Origin: a virus
IMG/VR virus record: IMGVR_UViG_3300046804_003469
Span: 124,001-188,000 of that record
Reading direction: 5' to 3' (one strand)
Length of the DNA: 64,000 nucleotides
Below, in pieces: positions 38,336 through 46,646 of the stretch (positions within the stretch are counted from its first letter, which is position 1; every line of letters starts with the position of its first letter). The notes beneath the pieces are model-generated. The model saw only the letters and a program-made list of their open reading frames with translations, had not been told where the DNA came from and searched no databases. The translations under genes and the position numbers were made by a program.

Positions 38336-38355
38336 TTGAATTTAATATAATTCAA
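38336..38355 (+). promoter_or_regulatory. short inverted repeat in the gp23 leader
   Basis: TTGAATT and AATTCAA form a 7-bp AT-rich stem with loop TAATAT, just after the gp22 stop and about 40 bases before the gp23 ATG. A -10-like TATAAT overlaps it at 38346, without a good -35. Could protect or regulate gp23 mRNA; weak. Confidence 0.3.
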
Positions 38356-38394
38356 ACCCAAAAAACAAACACTTAGTAAAAAAGGTAAAAGCAA

Positions 38395-39831
38395 ATGTTC
38401 CATTCCGAGCATCTGCAGGAAAAGTGGGCACCACTCTTAGACTATCAGGGTCTTGATCCAATCAAAGATTCTCATCGTAGAGCTGTAACCGCTGTCCTGC
38501 TCGAAAACCAAGAGAAATTCTTAAGAGAGCAATCTGCTTTCGATAACGGTTCCATGAGTATGCTCATGGAGTCCCCAACCAATAGTGCAAACGCTGCTGG
38601 CGCAACAGGTGGATTTGGCGGCGGCGCTGCTGCTGGCGGTCCTACTGCTGGTTTTGATCCAGTTCTGATTTCACTCATTCGTCGTTCAATGCCTAACTTG
38701 GTCGCTTATGACCTCGCTGGCGTTCAACCAATGAGTGGTCCTACTGGACTCATCTTCGCAATGCGTTCACGTTATACCAATCAAAACGGTACTGAGACAT
38801 TCTTCAACGAAGTAGATACTGCATTCTCAGGTCAGAATGCTGGTGGTACTCTTGTTGGATTTGCTGACACTAGTGCTGGTATTGGTACAACTGCACAGTC
38901 TGGTTCTAACCCATCAATTCTGAACCCAACTGCTAGTGCATCACAAACCGATTATAACGTCGGTGAAGGTATGCTCACTGGCGATTCAGAAAATCTTGAT
39001 GGTAACAGCACTGGTGCTTTCAACCAGATGGCATTCTCAATCGAGAAAGTCACTGTTACTGCACGTTCAAGAGCACTGAAAGCCGAGTATTCATTAGAAC
39101 TCGCACAAGACCTCAAGGCAATCCATGGTCTGAACGCTGAGGCTGAGTTAGCAAACATTCTCTCAACCGAGATTCTTGCTGAAATCAACCGTGAAGTTAT
39201 CAGAACCATCTACAAGATTGCTGAACAGGGTGCTGTAGAAAATACCGCAACTGCTGGTGTATTCGACCTCGACGTTGATTCAAACGGTCGTTGGTCAGTT
39301 GAGAAGTTCAAGGGTCTTCTGTTCCAGATCGAAAGAGACGCAAACAGAATCGCTCAGAGAACTCGTAGAGGAAAGGGTAACATCATCATGTGCTCTGCTG
39401 ACGTTGCTTCAGCACTGACCATGGCTGGTGTTCTCGATTACACCCCTGCGCTCAATGCTAACCTCAATGTTGATGACACTGGTAACACCTTCGCTGGTGT
39501 TCTCCAAGGTCGTTACAGAGTTTATATCGACCCATATGCTGCAAACCTTGCTGCTGATAACAGCGGTCTCGCACAGGGCACCAACCAATACTACGTTGTT
39601 GGTTATAAGGGTTCCAGCCCATATGATGCTGGTCTCTTCTATTGCCCATATGTTCCTCTCCAAATGGTACGTGCCGTTGGTGAGAACTCCTTCCAGCCCA
39701 AGATTGGCTTCAAGACCCGTTACGGTATTGTTGCTAACCCATTTGCTGAAGGTACAACCCAAGGTCTCGGCAGACTCAAAGTTAACGCAAACCGTTACTA
39801 CAGAAGAGTTGCTATCAAGAACCTCATGTGA
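38395..39831 (+). CDS. gp23: major capsid protein gp23
   Basis: A homologue of T4 gp23. The N-terminus LQEKWAPLLDYQGLDPIKD followed by VLLENQEKFL matches the T4 head, and RRSMPNLVAYDLAGVQPMSG is the classic T4-like capsid signature. A probable gp21 cleavage site is LME|S at residues 57-60, next to a Gly/Ala-rich linker (65-85), giving a mature protein close to T4 in layout. 478 residues against 521. Codon use shifts to C-ending codons compared with neighbours, as expected for the most abundant virion protein. A strong terminator follows. Confidence 0.96.
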   Translation: MFHSEHLQEKWAPLLDYQGLDPIKDSHRRAVTAVLLENQEKFLREQSAFDNGSMSMLMESPTNSANAAGATGGFGGGAAAGGPTAGFDPVLISLIRRSMPNLVAYDLAGVQPMSGPTGLIFAMRSRYTNQNGTETFFNEVDTAFSGQNAGGTLVGFADTSAGIGTTAQSGSNPSILNPTASASQTDYNVGEGMLTGDSENLDGNSTGAFNQMAFSIEKVTVTARSRALKAEYSLELAQDLKAIHGLNAEAELANILSTEILAEINREVIRTIYKIAEQGAVENTATAGVFDLDVDSNGRWSVEKFKGLLFQIERDANRIAQRTRRGKGNIIMCSADVASALTMAGVLDYTPALNANLNVDDTGNTFAGVLQGRYRVYIDPYAANLAADNSGLAQGTNQYYVVGYKGSSPYDAGLFYCPYVPLQMVRAVGENSFQPKIGFKTRYGIVANPFAEGTTQGLGRLKVNANRYYRRVAIKNLM

Positions 39832-39852
39832 TTCATCACACAAAGGTCTCTG

Positions 39853-39878
39853 GGGTGCCGAAAGGCACCCTTTTTTTT
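39853..39878 (+). terminator. intrinsic terminator after gp23
   Basis: A perfect 7-bp stem GGGTGCC / GGCACCC with a GAAA tetraloop, followed by eight T. It lies 22 bases after the capsid stop and closes the late head operon. Confidence 0.95.
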
Positions 39879-39879
39879 A

Positions 39880-39887
39880 TCTAAATA
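39880..39887 (+). promoter_or_regulatory. candidate late promoter before gp3
   Basis: TCTAAATA (one mismatch to TATAAATA) immediately follows the gp23 terminator and lies 10 bases before the next ATG. Confidence 0.45.
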
Positions 39888-39896
39888 TTTAAAAAA

Positions 39897-40460
39897 ATGG
39901 CAACGAGTAACGCATTTAAAAATCAGATACAAAATAGAAACTTTCTTTCCCCAGTTGGATTTAAGTTTTTATTGAATAGAGCACCTAAAGTTGCATTCTT
40001 TAGCAATTCAGCAAATGTTCCTGGAATGACTCTTGGAACAGCAATTCAACCAACATATTTAAAAGATATTGATGTTCCTGGTGATAAAATTACATTTCAA
40101 GATTTTTCTTTAAGATTTTTAGTTGATGAAAATCTTGAGAATTATTTGGAAATACAACATTGGATGAGAGGTCTTGGATATCCAGAATCTTTAGAAGAAA
40201 TTTATAATTTACAATCAGAAAATAAAATTGGAACTACCAGTTCAAAATTAATGGATATATTTTCTGACGGAACTTTGCAAATTTTAACAAGTAGTAATAA
40301 TTTAAATTTTCAAGTAAAATTCAAAGATTTATTTCCAGTAGATTTGTCAAATCTCGAATTTGATGCTACGGATACTGATATTGAATACTTTACAGCACAA
40401 GTCACTTTCAAGTATACTATTTACAATATAACTGATTTAAATGGAAATGTTTTAGCATGA
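39897..40460 (+). CDS. gp3: tail completion and sheath stabiliser protein gp3
   Basis: 187 residues. It contains FLSPVGFKFLLNRAPKVAFF (16-35), NVPGMTLGTAIQPTY and VPGDKITFQDFSLRFLVDEN, a tube-like fold signature, then LEIQHWMRGLGYPES. Size and position between gp23 and uvsY match the gene annotated as gp3 in T4-like cyanophages; in T4 gp3 terminates the tail tube. The ATG is preceded by an A-rich leader without a clear Shine-Dalgarno. UvsY starts within its last codons. Confidence 0.75.
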   Translation: MATSNAFKNQIQNRNFLSPVGFKFLLNRAPKVAFFSNSANVPGMTLGTAIQPTYLKDIDVPGDKITFQDFSLRFLVDENLENYLEIQHWMRGLGYPESLEEIYNLQSENKIGTTSSKLMDIFSDGTLQILTSSNNLNFQVKFKDLFPVDLSNLEFDATDTDIEYFTAQVTFKYTIYNITDLNGNVLA

Positions 40461-40894
40461 GTATTGATCTTGATACTATTCAAAAAATGTGGGAAAAAGA
40501 TTCCCAAATTGATCCAGATAATTTACACACAGAATCTTTAAATATTCCAGTTTTACACGCAAAATATTTTGATTTGTATAATACACTGGTTCTTTTGAGA
40601 AAGAGAGCAGAACAACAAAGAAAAAATATTCGCCATGAAAGATATGAATATTATACAGGAAAAGCAGATCCAGAAGTTTATGTAGAAGATCCTTTTCCTA
40701 AAAAAATTAGAGATAAAGATACACTTCAAAAATATCTTGATGCAGATAATAAATTATCTCAGGTTAATCTTAAAATAGAGTATTATGAAACTATGATAAA
40801 TTACTTAGAGAGTATTCTTAAAGTAATTCAAAATAGAACTTACCAAATTAAGAATGCTGTTGAATTCATTAAATTCCAGGCAGGATATGGTTGA
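40457..40894 (+). CDS. uvsY: recombination mediator UvsY
   Basis: Loads the UvsX recombinase onto gp32-covered single strands. 145 residues against 137 in T4. The middle HERYEYYTGKADPEVY aligns with T4 ALKARLDYYSGRGDGDEF and the C-terminal part IKNAVEFIKFQAG with IKHIQDMRAFEAG. Largely helical. It overlaps gp3 (ATGA) and uvsW (8 bases). Confidence 0.92.
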   Translation: MSIDLDTIQKMWEKDSQIDPDNLHTESLNIPVLHAKYFDLYNTLVLLRKRAEQQRKNIRHERYEYYTGKADPEVYVEDPFPKKIRDKDTLQKYLDADNKLSQVNLKIEYYETMINYLESILKVIQNRTYQIKNAVEFIKFQAGYG

Positions 40895-42386
40895 TACAGT
40901 TAACTTAGTTATCAGTAAATCTAACGAAGTTTTTTTAAAGATAAAAACAGAACCTCATATTGAATATGAATTAAGAGATCACTTCAAATTTGAAGTTCCT
41001 AATGCAAAGTTTATGCCTCAATATAGAGGTAGAAATTGGAATGGAGAAATACATTTATTTGATATGAGATCCAAGCAAATTTATGTGGGTCTCTTAGATA
41101 AAATTGTAAATTTTTGCGAGCAATATGGTTATTCATATAAATTTGAAGATAATAAATTTTATGGACAACCTTTTGAAATTAATGAGAATATCTCATACGA
41201 GGGTGTAAAAGATTACATGCAATCTATTTGTACTCATTCTCCACGGCAGTATCAAATAGAGGGAGTATACGACGCTCTACGACATAACCGAAAATTATTG
41301 ATATCACCCACAGCCTCAGGAAAATCCTTGATGATTTATTCCCTCGTAAGGTATTATGTAGATAAAGGACAAAAAATTCTTCTAGTTGTTCCAACGACAT
41401 CTTTGGTAGAACAGATGTACAAGGATTTCCAAGATTATAGTTGGGATGCTGAGTCATATTGTCATCGTATTTACTCTGGTAGAGAGAAAACAAATGAACA
41501 TTCTGTAACTATTACAACGTGGCAATCTGTATATAAGTTAGAACGTTCATTCTTTGAAGATTATAATGTGATTATAGGAGATGAAGCACATTTATTCAAG
41601 AGTAAGTCTCTGATTGAGATTATGACTAAGTTGCATCATGCAAAATATAGATTTGGATTTACAGGAACTCTTGATGGTACACAAACCCATAAATGGGTGC
41701 TTGAAGGATTATTTGGTCCTTCATATAAAGTTACTAAGACTGCTGAATTGATGGAACAAGGACATCTTTCTCAATTAGACATTAGATGTTTAGTTCTTAA
41801 ACATTCACCTCAAAAATTTGAAACTTATGAAGATGAAATTCAATATCTAATTTCCCATGATCAAAGAAATAAATTTATTACTAATTTAACTCTTGATTTG
41901 AAAGGTAATACTCTTGTTTTATTTTCAAGAGTAGAGTCTCATGGAGCAATACTTTTTGAAAGAATAAATAACAATAAGCGAGATGATCGTAAAGTATTTT
42001 TCATTCATGGAAAAGTGGATGCTGAAGAAAGAGAATTGGTAAGAGAAATTACTGAAAAAGAAAATAATGCAATTATTGTTGCATCATATGGGACATTCAG
42101 TACTGGTGTCAATATTAAAAATTTACATAATGTTATTTTTGCATCACCAAGTAAATCAAGAATTAGAAATCTACAAAGCATTGGAAGAGTTTTAAGAAAA
42201 GGAAAAAATAAAACTAAAGCAATGCTATATGATATTTCTGATGATTGTTCATATAACTCAAGAAAAAATTATACATTAAATCATTTTATAGAAAGAATCA
42301 AAATTTATAACGAAGAAAATTTTAACTATGAAATTATTACTATTCAATTAAAAAGTAAGTTGGAGGGTATGTTAAATGGGAATTGA
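40887..42386 (+). CDS. uvsW: recombination helicase UvsW
   Basis: SF2 helicase acting on branched recombination and fork structures and R-loops. I start at ATG 40887, which gives an N-terminal domain like T4 UvsW (ELRDHFKFEVPNAKFMPQYRG, NWNGEIHLFD). Walker A SPTASGKS is at 140-147, DEAH box at 232-235, FGFTGTL motif III, and QSIGRVLRKG motif VI near the end. 499 residues. It overlaps uvsY at the start and the next gene by 11 bases at the end. Confidence 0.95.
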   Translation: MVDTVNLVISKSNEVFLKIKTEPHIEYELRDHFKFEVPNAKFMPQYRGRNWNGEIHLFDMRSKQIYVGLLDKIVNFCEQYGYSYKFEDNKFYGQPFEINENISYEGVKDYMQSICTHSPRQYQIEGVYDALRHNRKLLISPTASGKSLMIYSLVRYYVDKGQKILLVVPTTSLVEQMYKDFQDYSWDAESYCHRIYSGREKTNEHSVTITTWQSVYKLERSFFEDYNVIIGDEAHLFKSKSLIEIMTKLHHAKYRFGFTGTLDGTQTHKWVLEGLFGPSYKVTKTAELMEQGHLSQLDIRCLVLKHSPQKFETYEDEIQYLISHDQRNKFITNLTLDLKGNTLVLFSRVESHGAILFERINNNKRDDRKVFFIHGKVDAEERELVREITEKENNAIIVASYGTFSTGVNIKNLHNVIFASPSKSRIRNLQSIGRVLRKGKNKTKAMLYDISDDCSYNSRKNYTLNHFIERIKIYNEENFNYEIITIQLKSKLEGMLNGN

Positions 42387-42768
42387 AGATGATTTTTATG
42401 CTACAGTTAAATTAAAGACAGGTGAAGAAATATTTGCTAAAGTTGCTGCATCTGAAGAGGAAGATAGAACTTTACTGATTGTATCTAATCCTATTATGAT
42501 TTCTGAAATTAAAACAAGAAATGGAATTGGATACAAAGTAGAACCTTGGTTGAAAACAACTAATGACGATATGTTTGTTATTAATTTAGATGATGTTCTT
42601 ACTATGAGTGAATCATCAGATATAGAAATAATTTCAATGTATCAATCTTATCTAAGACAAACTTATAAACTTAGAAATAAAGAAGCGAAGCTTGATAGAA
42701 GAATGGGATATATCTCTAATATAAATGATGCTAAAGAGATCTTAGAGAAACTTTATAAGAGTAACTAA
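42376..42768 (+). CDS. Sm-like (Lsm-fold-like) conserved phage protein
   Basis: 130 residues, MGIEDDFYATVKLKTGEEIFAKVA, then VSNPIMISEIK, VEPWLKTTNDDMFVINLDDVLTMSES and a helical tail. The order LKTGEEI..K, NP, PWL, and I..DDVLTM followed by a Tyr-containing helix recurs in the genes at 57077 and 57378. The strand pattern looks like a small Sm-type beta barrel. I cannot name a function; RNA or protein binding is possible. It overlaps uvsW by 11 bases. Confidence 0.7.
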   Translation: MGIEDDFYATVKLKTGEEIFAKVAASEEEDRTLLIVSNPIMISEIKTRNGIGYKVEPWLKTTNDDMFVINLDDVLTMSESSDIEIISMYQSYLRQTYKLRNKEAKLDRRMGYISNINDAKEILEKLYKSN

Positions 42769-42827
42769 AGCTCTTAAGCTGTTCCCTCAAAGCCAGACAA
42801 ACCTAGTCTACAGTATTTGTAAAGGTC

Positions 42828-42856
42828 TTGTCAAGCGTTCATCTCAGTGTTATAAT
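42828..42856 (+). promoter_or_regulatory. sigma70-type promoter before gp55
   Basis: TTGTCA at 42828-42833 and TATAAT at 42851-42856 are separated by exactly 17 bases, in the only sizeable gap of this operon. Predicted start about 42863, before the gp55 ATG. This is a host-sigma (early) promoter by form. Confidence 0.7.
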
Positions 42857-42901
42857 TCCTACATTATAAATTAAATAATATAGATGATCACAACAACAGT
42901 T

Positions 42902-43378
42902 ATGACCAAAAGAAAGAGGTCAGAGCATTACGTCAACAACAAAGAGTTTTTAGCAGCACTTATTGCTTATCGTGAAAGTGTTGATCTTGCTGCCATTCGT
43001 GGAGAACCAAAACCACGTATTACAAATTATATTGGTGAATGCTTTCTTAAGATTGCAACACATCTTTCCTTTAAACCAAATTTTGTGAATTACATGTTTA
43101 AGGAAGATATGATTTGTGATGGTATTGAAAATTGTATCCAATACATTCATAATTTTAATCCAGAGAAATCTCAGAATCCCTTTGCTTACTTTACTCAAAT
43201 TATCAACTATGCTTTTTTGAGAAGAATTCAAAAAGAGAAAAAGCAATTAGAAATCAAAAATAAAATTCTTGAAAGAACTGGATTTGATCAGGTCTTTGAT
43301 GACTCATCGGTTGACGGATCTAACTATTCAGATTATAATTCAATCAAGGATGCCATCTATTCTAAACTTCGGTACTGA
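42902..43378 (+). CDS. gp55: late-transcription sigma factor gp55
   Basis: A highly diverged sigma70-family factor that directs host RNA polymerase to TATAAATA-type late promoters. RSEHYVNNKEFLAALIAY and NPFAYFTQIINYAFLRRIQKEKKQ (region 2-like helix) match the T4-like family. I favour ATG 42902 (MTKRKRSEHYV), 158 residues; ATG 42884 would add six residues. A sigma70-type promoter precedes it. gp47 starts directly after its stop. Confidence 0.9.
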   Translation: MTKRKRSEHYVNNKEFLAALIAYRESVDLAAIRGEPKPRITNYIGECFLKIATHLSFKPNFVNYMFKEDMICDGIENCIQYIHNFNPEKSQNPFAYFTQIINYAFLRRIQKEKKQLEIKNKILERTGFDQVFDDSSVDGSNYSDYNSIKDAIYSKLRY

Positions 43379-44419
43379 ATGAAAATAGCAATTATCACAG
43401 ACCAACATTTTGGTGCTAGAAAAAATTCAAAACTTTTTCACGATTATTTTTTACAATTTTATAATGACATATTTTTTCCTACTTTAGAAAAGGAAGGAAT
43501 TACTACTGTCGTTGATATGGGTGATACATTTGATAGTCGTAAAGGAATTGATTTTTCTGCTCTTGCTTGGGCAAAAGATAATTACTACGATAAACTTAAA
43601 TCTTTAGGATGTAAAGTTTATACAATTGTTGGAAATCATACGGCGTATTATAAAAACACAAACGACGTAAATGCTGTAGACCTGTTGTTGAGAGAATATA
43701 AAAATGTAGAGATAGTTTCTCATCCATCTGAGTTTATTCTTGATAATCTTAAAGTTCTTTTCATTCCATGGATTAATCAAGAAAATGAGCAGAAGACAAT
43801 GCAACTGATTAGAAATACAGAATCAACAGTTGCTATGGGTCATTTGGAGTTAAATGGATTTTCTCCTTATCGTGGTCATACTATGGATGGAGGAATGGAT
43901 CCAACTATTTTTGATAGATTTGAAAGAGTTTTTTCTGGTCATTATCATACTCGATCAACAAATGGTAAGATTTTTTATCTGGGTAATCCATATGAGATAT
44001 ATTGGAACGACGTAAATGATACTCGGGGATTTACTATTTTTGATACGGATACGTTAGAACATACTTCAGTAGATAATCCATATCAAATGTTTCATAACAT
44101 TTATTATGAAGATACTCCGTATCAGATGTTTGATACAAGATCTTATCAAAATAAAATTATTAGAGTTATTGTTAGAAAAAAATCAGATAGTAAAAAATTT
44201 GAAAAATTTATAGATAAACTCTATAGTGCAAACGTTTTTGAGTTAAAGGTAGTAGAAAATTTTCAAGTTAAAGAATCTGAAGAATTTGAAGCATTTGAAA
44301 GTGAAGATACTATCTCTATTTTGAATAGATATATAAAAGAGTCTGAAATTGAATTGGATAAATCAATTATTCAAGATATCATTCAAGAAGTTTATAAGGA
44401 AGCATGTGAGATGGTATAA
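43379..44419 (+). CDS. gp47: recombination nuclease subunit gp47 (SbcD/Mre11-like)
   Basis: Metallophosphoesterase partner of gp46, processing DNA ends for recombination-dependent replication. Metal ligands: DQH at residues 8-10, GDTFDSR at 48-54, GNHTAYYKN from 85, and SGHYHTRS near 198. 346 residues against 339 in T4. Adjacent to gp55 with no gap; gp46 lies one small gene downstream. Confidence 0.95.
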   Translation: MKIAIITDQHFGARKNSKLFHDYFLQFYNDIFFPTLEKEGITTVVDMGDTFDSRKGIDFSALAWAKDNYYDKLKSLGCKVYTIVGNHTAYYKNTNDVNAVDLLLREYKNVEIVSHPSEFILDNLKVLFIPWINQENEQKTMQLIRNTESTVAMGHLELNGFSPYRGHTMDGGMDPTIFDRFERVFSGHYHTRSTNGKIFYLGNPYEIYWNDVNDTRGFTIFDTDTLEHTSVDNPYQMFHNIYYEDTPYQMFDTRSYQNKIIRVIVRKKSDSKKFEKFIDKLYSANVFELKVVENFQVKESEEFEAFESEDTISILNRYIKESEIELDKSIIQDIIQEVYKEACEMV

Positions 44420-44689
44420 ATGTACATACTAACTATCAATGGTAAAGAAACAGAAGGTGCATATTCAGTAACTGATGAAGAGGGAGATAATATTCTTTAT
44501 ATCTTCCAAGAAGAGGATGATGCAGTTCGTTTTGCCATGATGTTAGAAGAAGATGGATTTCCAGAAATGCATGTAATTGAAGTAGAAGATCATATCATGA
44601 TGAAGACATGTGAAATCCAAAATTACAGATATAGTATAATTACTAAAGATGATATTGTGATACCCCCAGAAGACCATGATTTTATTTGA
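44420..44689 (+). CDS. DUF3110-like small protein
   Basis: 89 residues with GAYSVTDEEGDNILYIFQEE and DAVRFAMMLEEDGFPEMHVI, the pattern of DUF3110, a cyanobacterial family of unknown function also carried by cyanophages. It starts directly after gp47 and overlaps gp46 by 14 bases, so it is co-expressed with the nuclease. The presence of this family favours a cyanobacterial host. Confidence 0.7.
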   Translation: MYILTINGKETEGAYSVTDEEGDNILYIFQEEDDAVRFAMMLEEDGFPEMHVIEVEDHIMMKTCEIQNYRYSIITKDDIVIPPEDHDFI

Positions 44690-46388
44690 AAAAATTCGTT
44701 GGAAAAACTTTTTAAGCACTGGAAATCAGTTTACGGAAGTCATTCTCAACAAGACAGATAACACTCTTATTATAGGATCAAATGGTGCTGGAAAGAGTAC
44801 AATTCTTGATGCATTGACTTTTTCACTTTTTGGAAAACCTTTTCGTAAAATTAATAAACCACAACTTATAAATTCTACGAATGAAAAGGATTGTTTAGTT
44901 GAGGTTGAATTATCTATTGGTTCTACTTCTTGGAAAGTTGTGCGTGGAATTAAACCAGCAATATTTGAAATTTATAGAAATGGTAAACTTTTAGATCAAT
45001 CTGCTGCTGCTTTAGACCAACAAAAATGGTTAGAGCAAACTGTATTAAAAATGAATTACAAATCTTTCACTCAGATTGTAATTCTTGGATCAAGTACATT
45101 TGTCCCCTTTATGCAACTTCCTGCTGCTCATAGGAGAGAAGTTATTGAAGATCTTTTGGATATTAAAATATTTTCTTCAATGACTTCAATTATTAAGGAT
45201 AAAATACGTCAAATTAAAGATGATATCAAAGTTTTGAATCTTAAAAAAGATTCTTTAAAAGATAAAGTTGATATGCAACAAAATTTTATTGAAGAATTGG
45301 AAAATCGTGGAAATGCCAAAATAAATGCCAATAAAGAAAAGATTGCAAATTTAGATCAAGAAGTTGGTGTTTATATGGTGGATAACTCTGCTATTGAAGA
45401 AGGAATTTATAAACTTCAAAAAGAACAAGAGGGAGTTATTAGTTCTGTAGAAAAAATAAAAAAACTTAATAATCTTAAAGGTAAAGTATCTCAAAAAGTA
45501 GTATCAGTAACAAGAGAGCATAAGTTTTTTAAAGAAAATACGGTATGCCCTACTTGTACTCAAACAATTGAAGAAGAATTTCGGTTAAATAAAGTTGCAG
45601 ATGCTCAAAATAAAGCAAAAGAACTCCAAAAAGGTTATCAAGAACTTGAGGAGACTATAAAAAATGAACAGGAAAGAGAGCGTCAATTTATTGAACTTTC
45701 CAAAGAAATTACAAAACTAAACCATGAGATTTCGCAGAATAATACTCGCATTTCCTTCAACCAAAGACAAATTCAAGATCTTGAATCTGAAATTCAAACT
45801 ATTACCGAACAGATTAAGAATAAAAATACTGAACATGAAAAATTAGAAGAATTTAAAAAAAATCTAACGGAAACTTTTTCTGAACTAGCAGAGAAAAAAG
45901 ACAAAATTAATTATTATGATTTTTCATATAGTTTACTTAAAGATGGTGGAGTAAAAACTAAAATCATCAAGAAGTATCTACCGCTGATAAATCAGCAAGT
46001 TAATCGTTATCTTCAAATGATGGATTTTTATATCAATTTTACTCTTGATGAAGAGTTTGATGAAACTATTCAATCTCCCATTCATGAAGATTTTTCTTAT
46101 GCTTCTTTTAGTGAGGGTGAAAAAATGAGAATTGATTTGTCTCTTTTGTTTACTTGGAGAGAAGTTGCCAGATATAAAAATTCAGTAAATACGAATCTTT
46201 TAATCCTTGATGAAGTATTTGATTCTTCTTTAGATGGATTTGGTACTGATGAATTTTTAAAAATTATTCGGTATGTTATAAAAGATGCTAATATCTTTGT
46301 TATTTCGCATAAAACGGGAATGGAAGATAAATTTAGAAGTGTAGTAAAATTTGAAAAAATTAAAGGTTTTAGTAGGATGGTTTCTTAA
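44676..46388 (+). CDS. gp46: recombination nuclease subunit gp46 (SbcC/Rad50-like)
   Basis: ABC-type ATPase of the gp46-gp47 end-processing complex. Walker A GSNGAGKST at 34-42, two long coiled coils around a zinc-hook CPTC at 291-294, signature SFSEGEKMRIDLSLLF, Walker B NLLILDEVFDSSLDG, and FVISHKTG. 570 residues against 560 in T4. Starts inside the DUF3110 gene. Confidence 0.95.
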   Translation: MILFEKIRWKNFLSTGNQFTEVILNKTDNTLIIGSNGAGKSTILDALTFSLFGKPFRKINKPQLINSTNEKDCLVEVELSIGSTSWKVVRGIKPAIFEIYRNGKLLDQSAAALDQQKWLEQTVLKMNYKSFTQIVILGSSTFVPFMQLPAAHRREVIEDLLDIKIFSSMTSIIKDKIRQIKDDIKVLNLKKDSLKDKVDMQQNFIEELENRGNAKINANKEKIANLDQEVGVYMVDNSAIEEGIYKLQKEQEGVISSVEKIKKLNNLKGKVSQKVVSVTREHKFFKENTVCPTCTQTIEEEFRLNKVADAQNKAKELQKGYQELEETIKNEQERERQFIELSKEITKLNHEISQNNTRISFNQRQIQDLESEIQTITEQIKNKNTEHEKLEEFKKNLTETFSELAEKKDKINYYDFSYSLLKDGGVKTKIIKKYLPLINQQVNRYLQMMDFYINFTLDEEFDETIQSPIHEDFSYASFSEGEKMRIDLSLLFTWREVARYKNSVNTNLLILDEVFDSSLDGFGTDEFLKIIRYVIKDANIFVISHKTGMEDKFRSVVKFEKIKGFSRMVS

Positions 46389-46577
46389 GTGGCACATGAA
46401 GAAGATTGGGCAGATCGTTTGGTAAATAGGATATGGGACTTCATAGATAGGATCTGTTACCCTGATGGCAAACCACAAGATCTGGGAAAGTGGTCGCAAT
46501 CCTCACAGGAGGAACGACAAGGGGAAAAAGAAACCCCAAGCACTCCGACAAGCAAAAGCACGACTGAACCACTTTAA
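46389..46577 (+). CDS. hypothetical small protein (GTG start)
   Basis: 62 residues from GTG 46389, directly after the gp46 stop, with AGGA about 11 bases upstream. The first 35 residues (EEDWADRLVNRIWDFIDRIC) look protein-like; the last 25 are Ser/Thr/Glu rich. It ends just before an intrinsic terminator. A second frame, 46465-46650, overlaps it and encodes a basic peptide; only one of the two may be real. No function recognised. Confidence 0.4.
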   Translation: MAHEEDWADRLVNRIWDFIDRICYPDGKPQDLGKWSQSSQEERQGEKETPSTPTSKSTTEPL

Positions 46578-46590
46578 AAAGTGTCACAAG

Positions 46591-46619
46591 ACCTCCCCCA
46601 AAAAGGGAGGTTCTTCTTT
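46591..46619 (+). terminator. intrinsic terminator after the gp46 operon
   Basis: ACCTCCC / GGGAGGT form a 7-bp stem with a C/A loop, followed by TTCTTCTTT. It separates the recombination operon from the CobT-like gene. Confidence 0.8.
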
Positions 46620-46646
46620 ATTGTACGTTCATACGATTCAAATCAA

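Noticed and set aside
39409-39892. Open frames on both strands over the gp23 end
   Set aside because: Shadows caused by the C-ending codon bias of gp23; they cross the terminator.
42769-42827. tRNA or small RNA in the gap before gp55
   Set aside because: I find no cloverleaf or T-loop-like sequence; only AGCTCTTAAGCT-type short pairing.
46581-46646. Upstream extension of the CobT-like gene
   Set aside because: It would translate the terminator hairpin; ATG 46647 gives the conserved-looking start.
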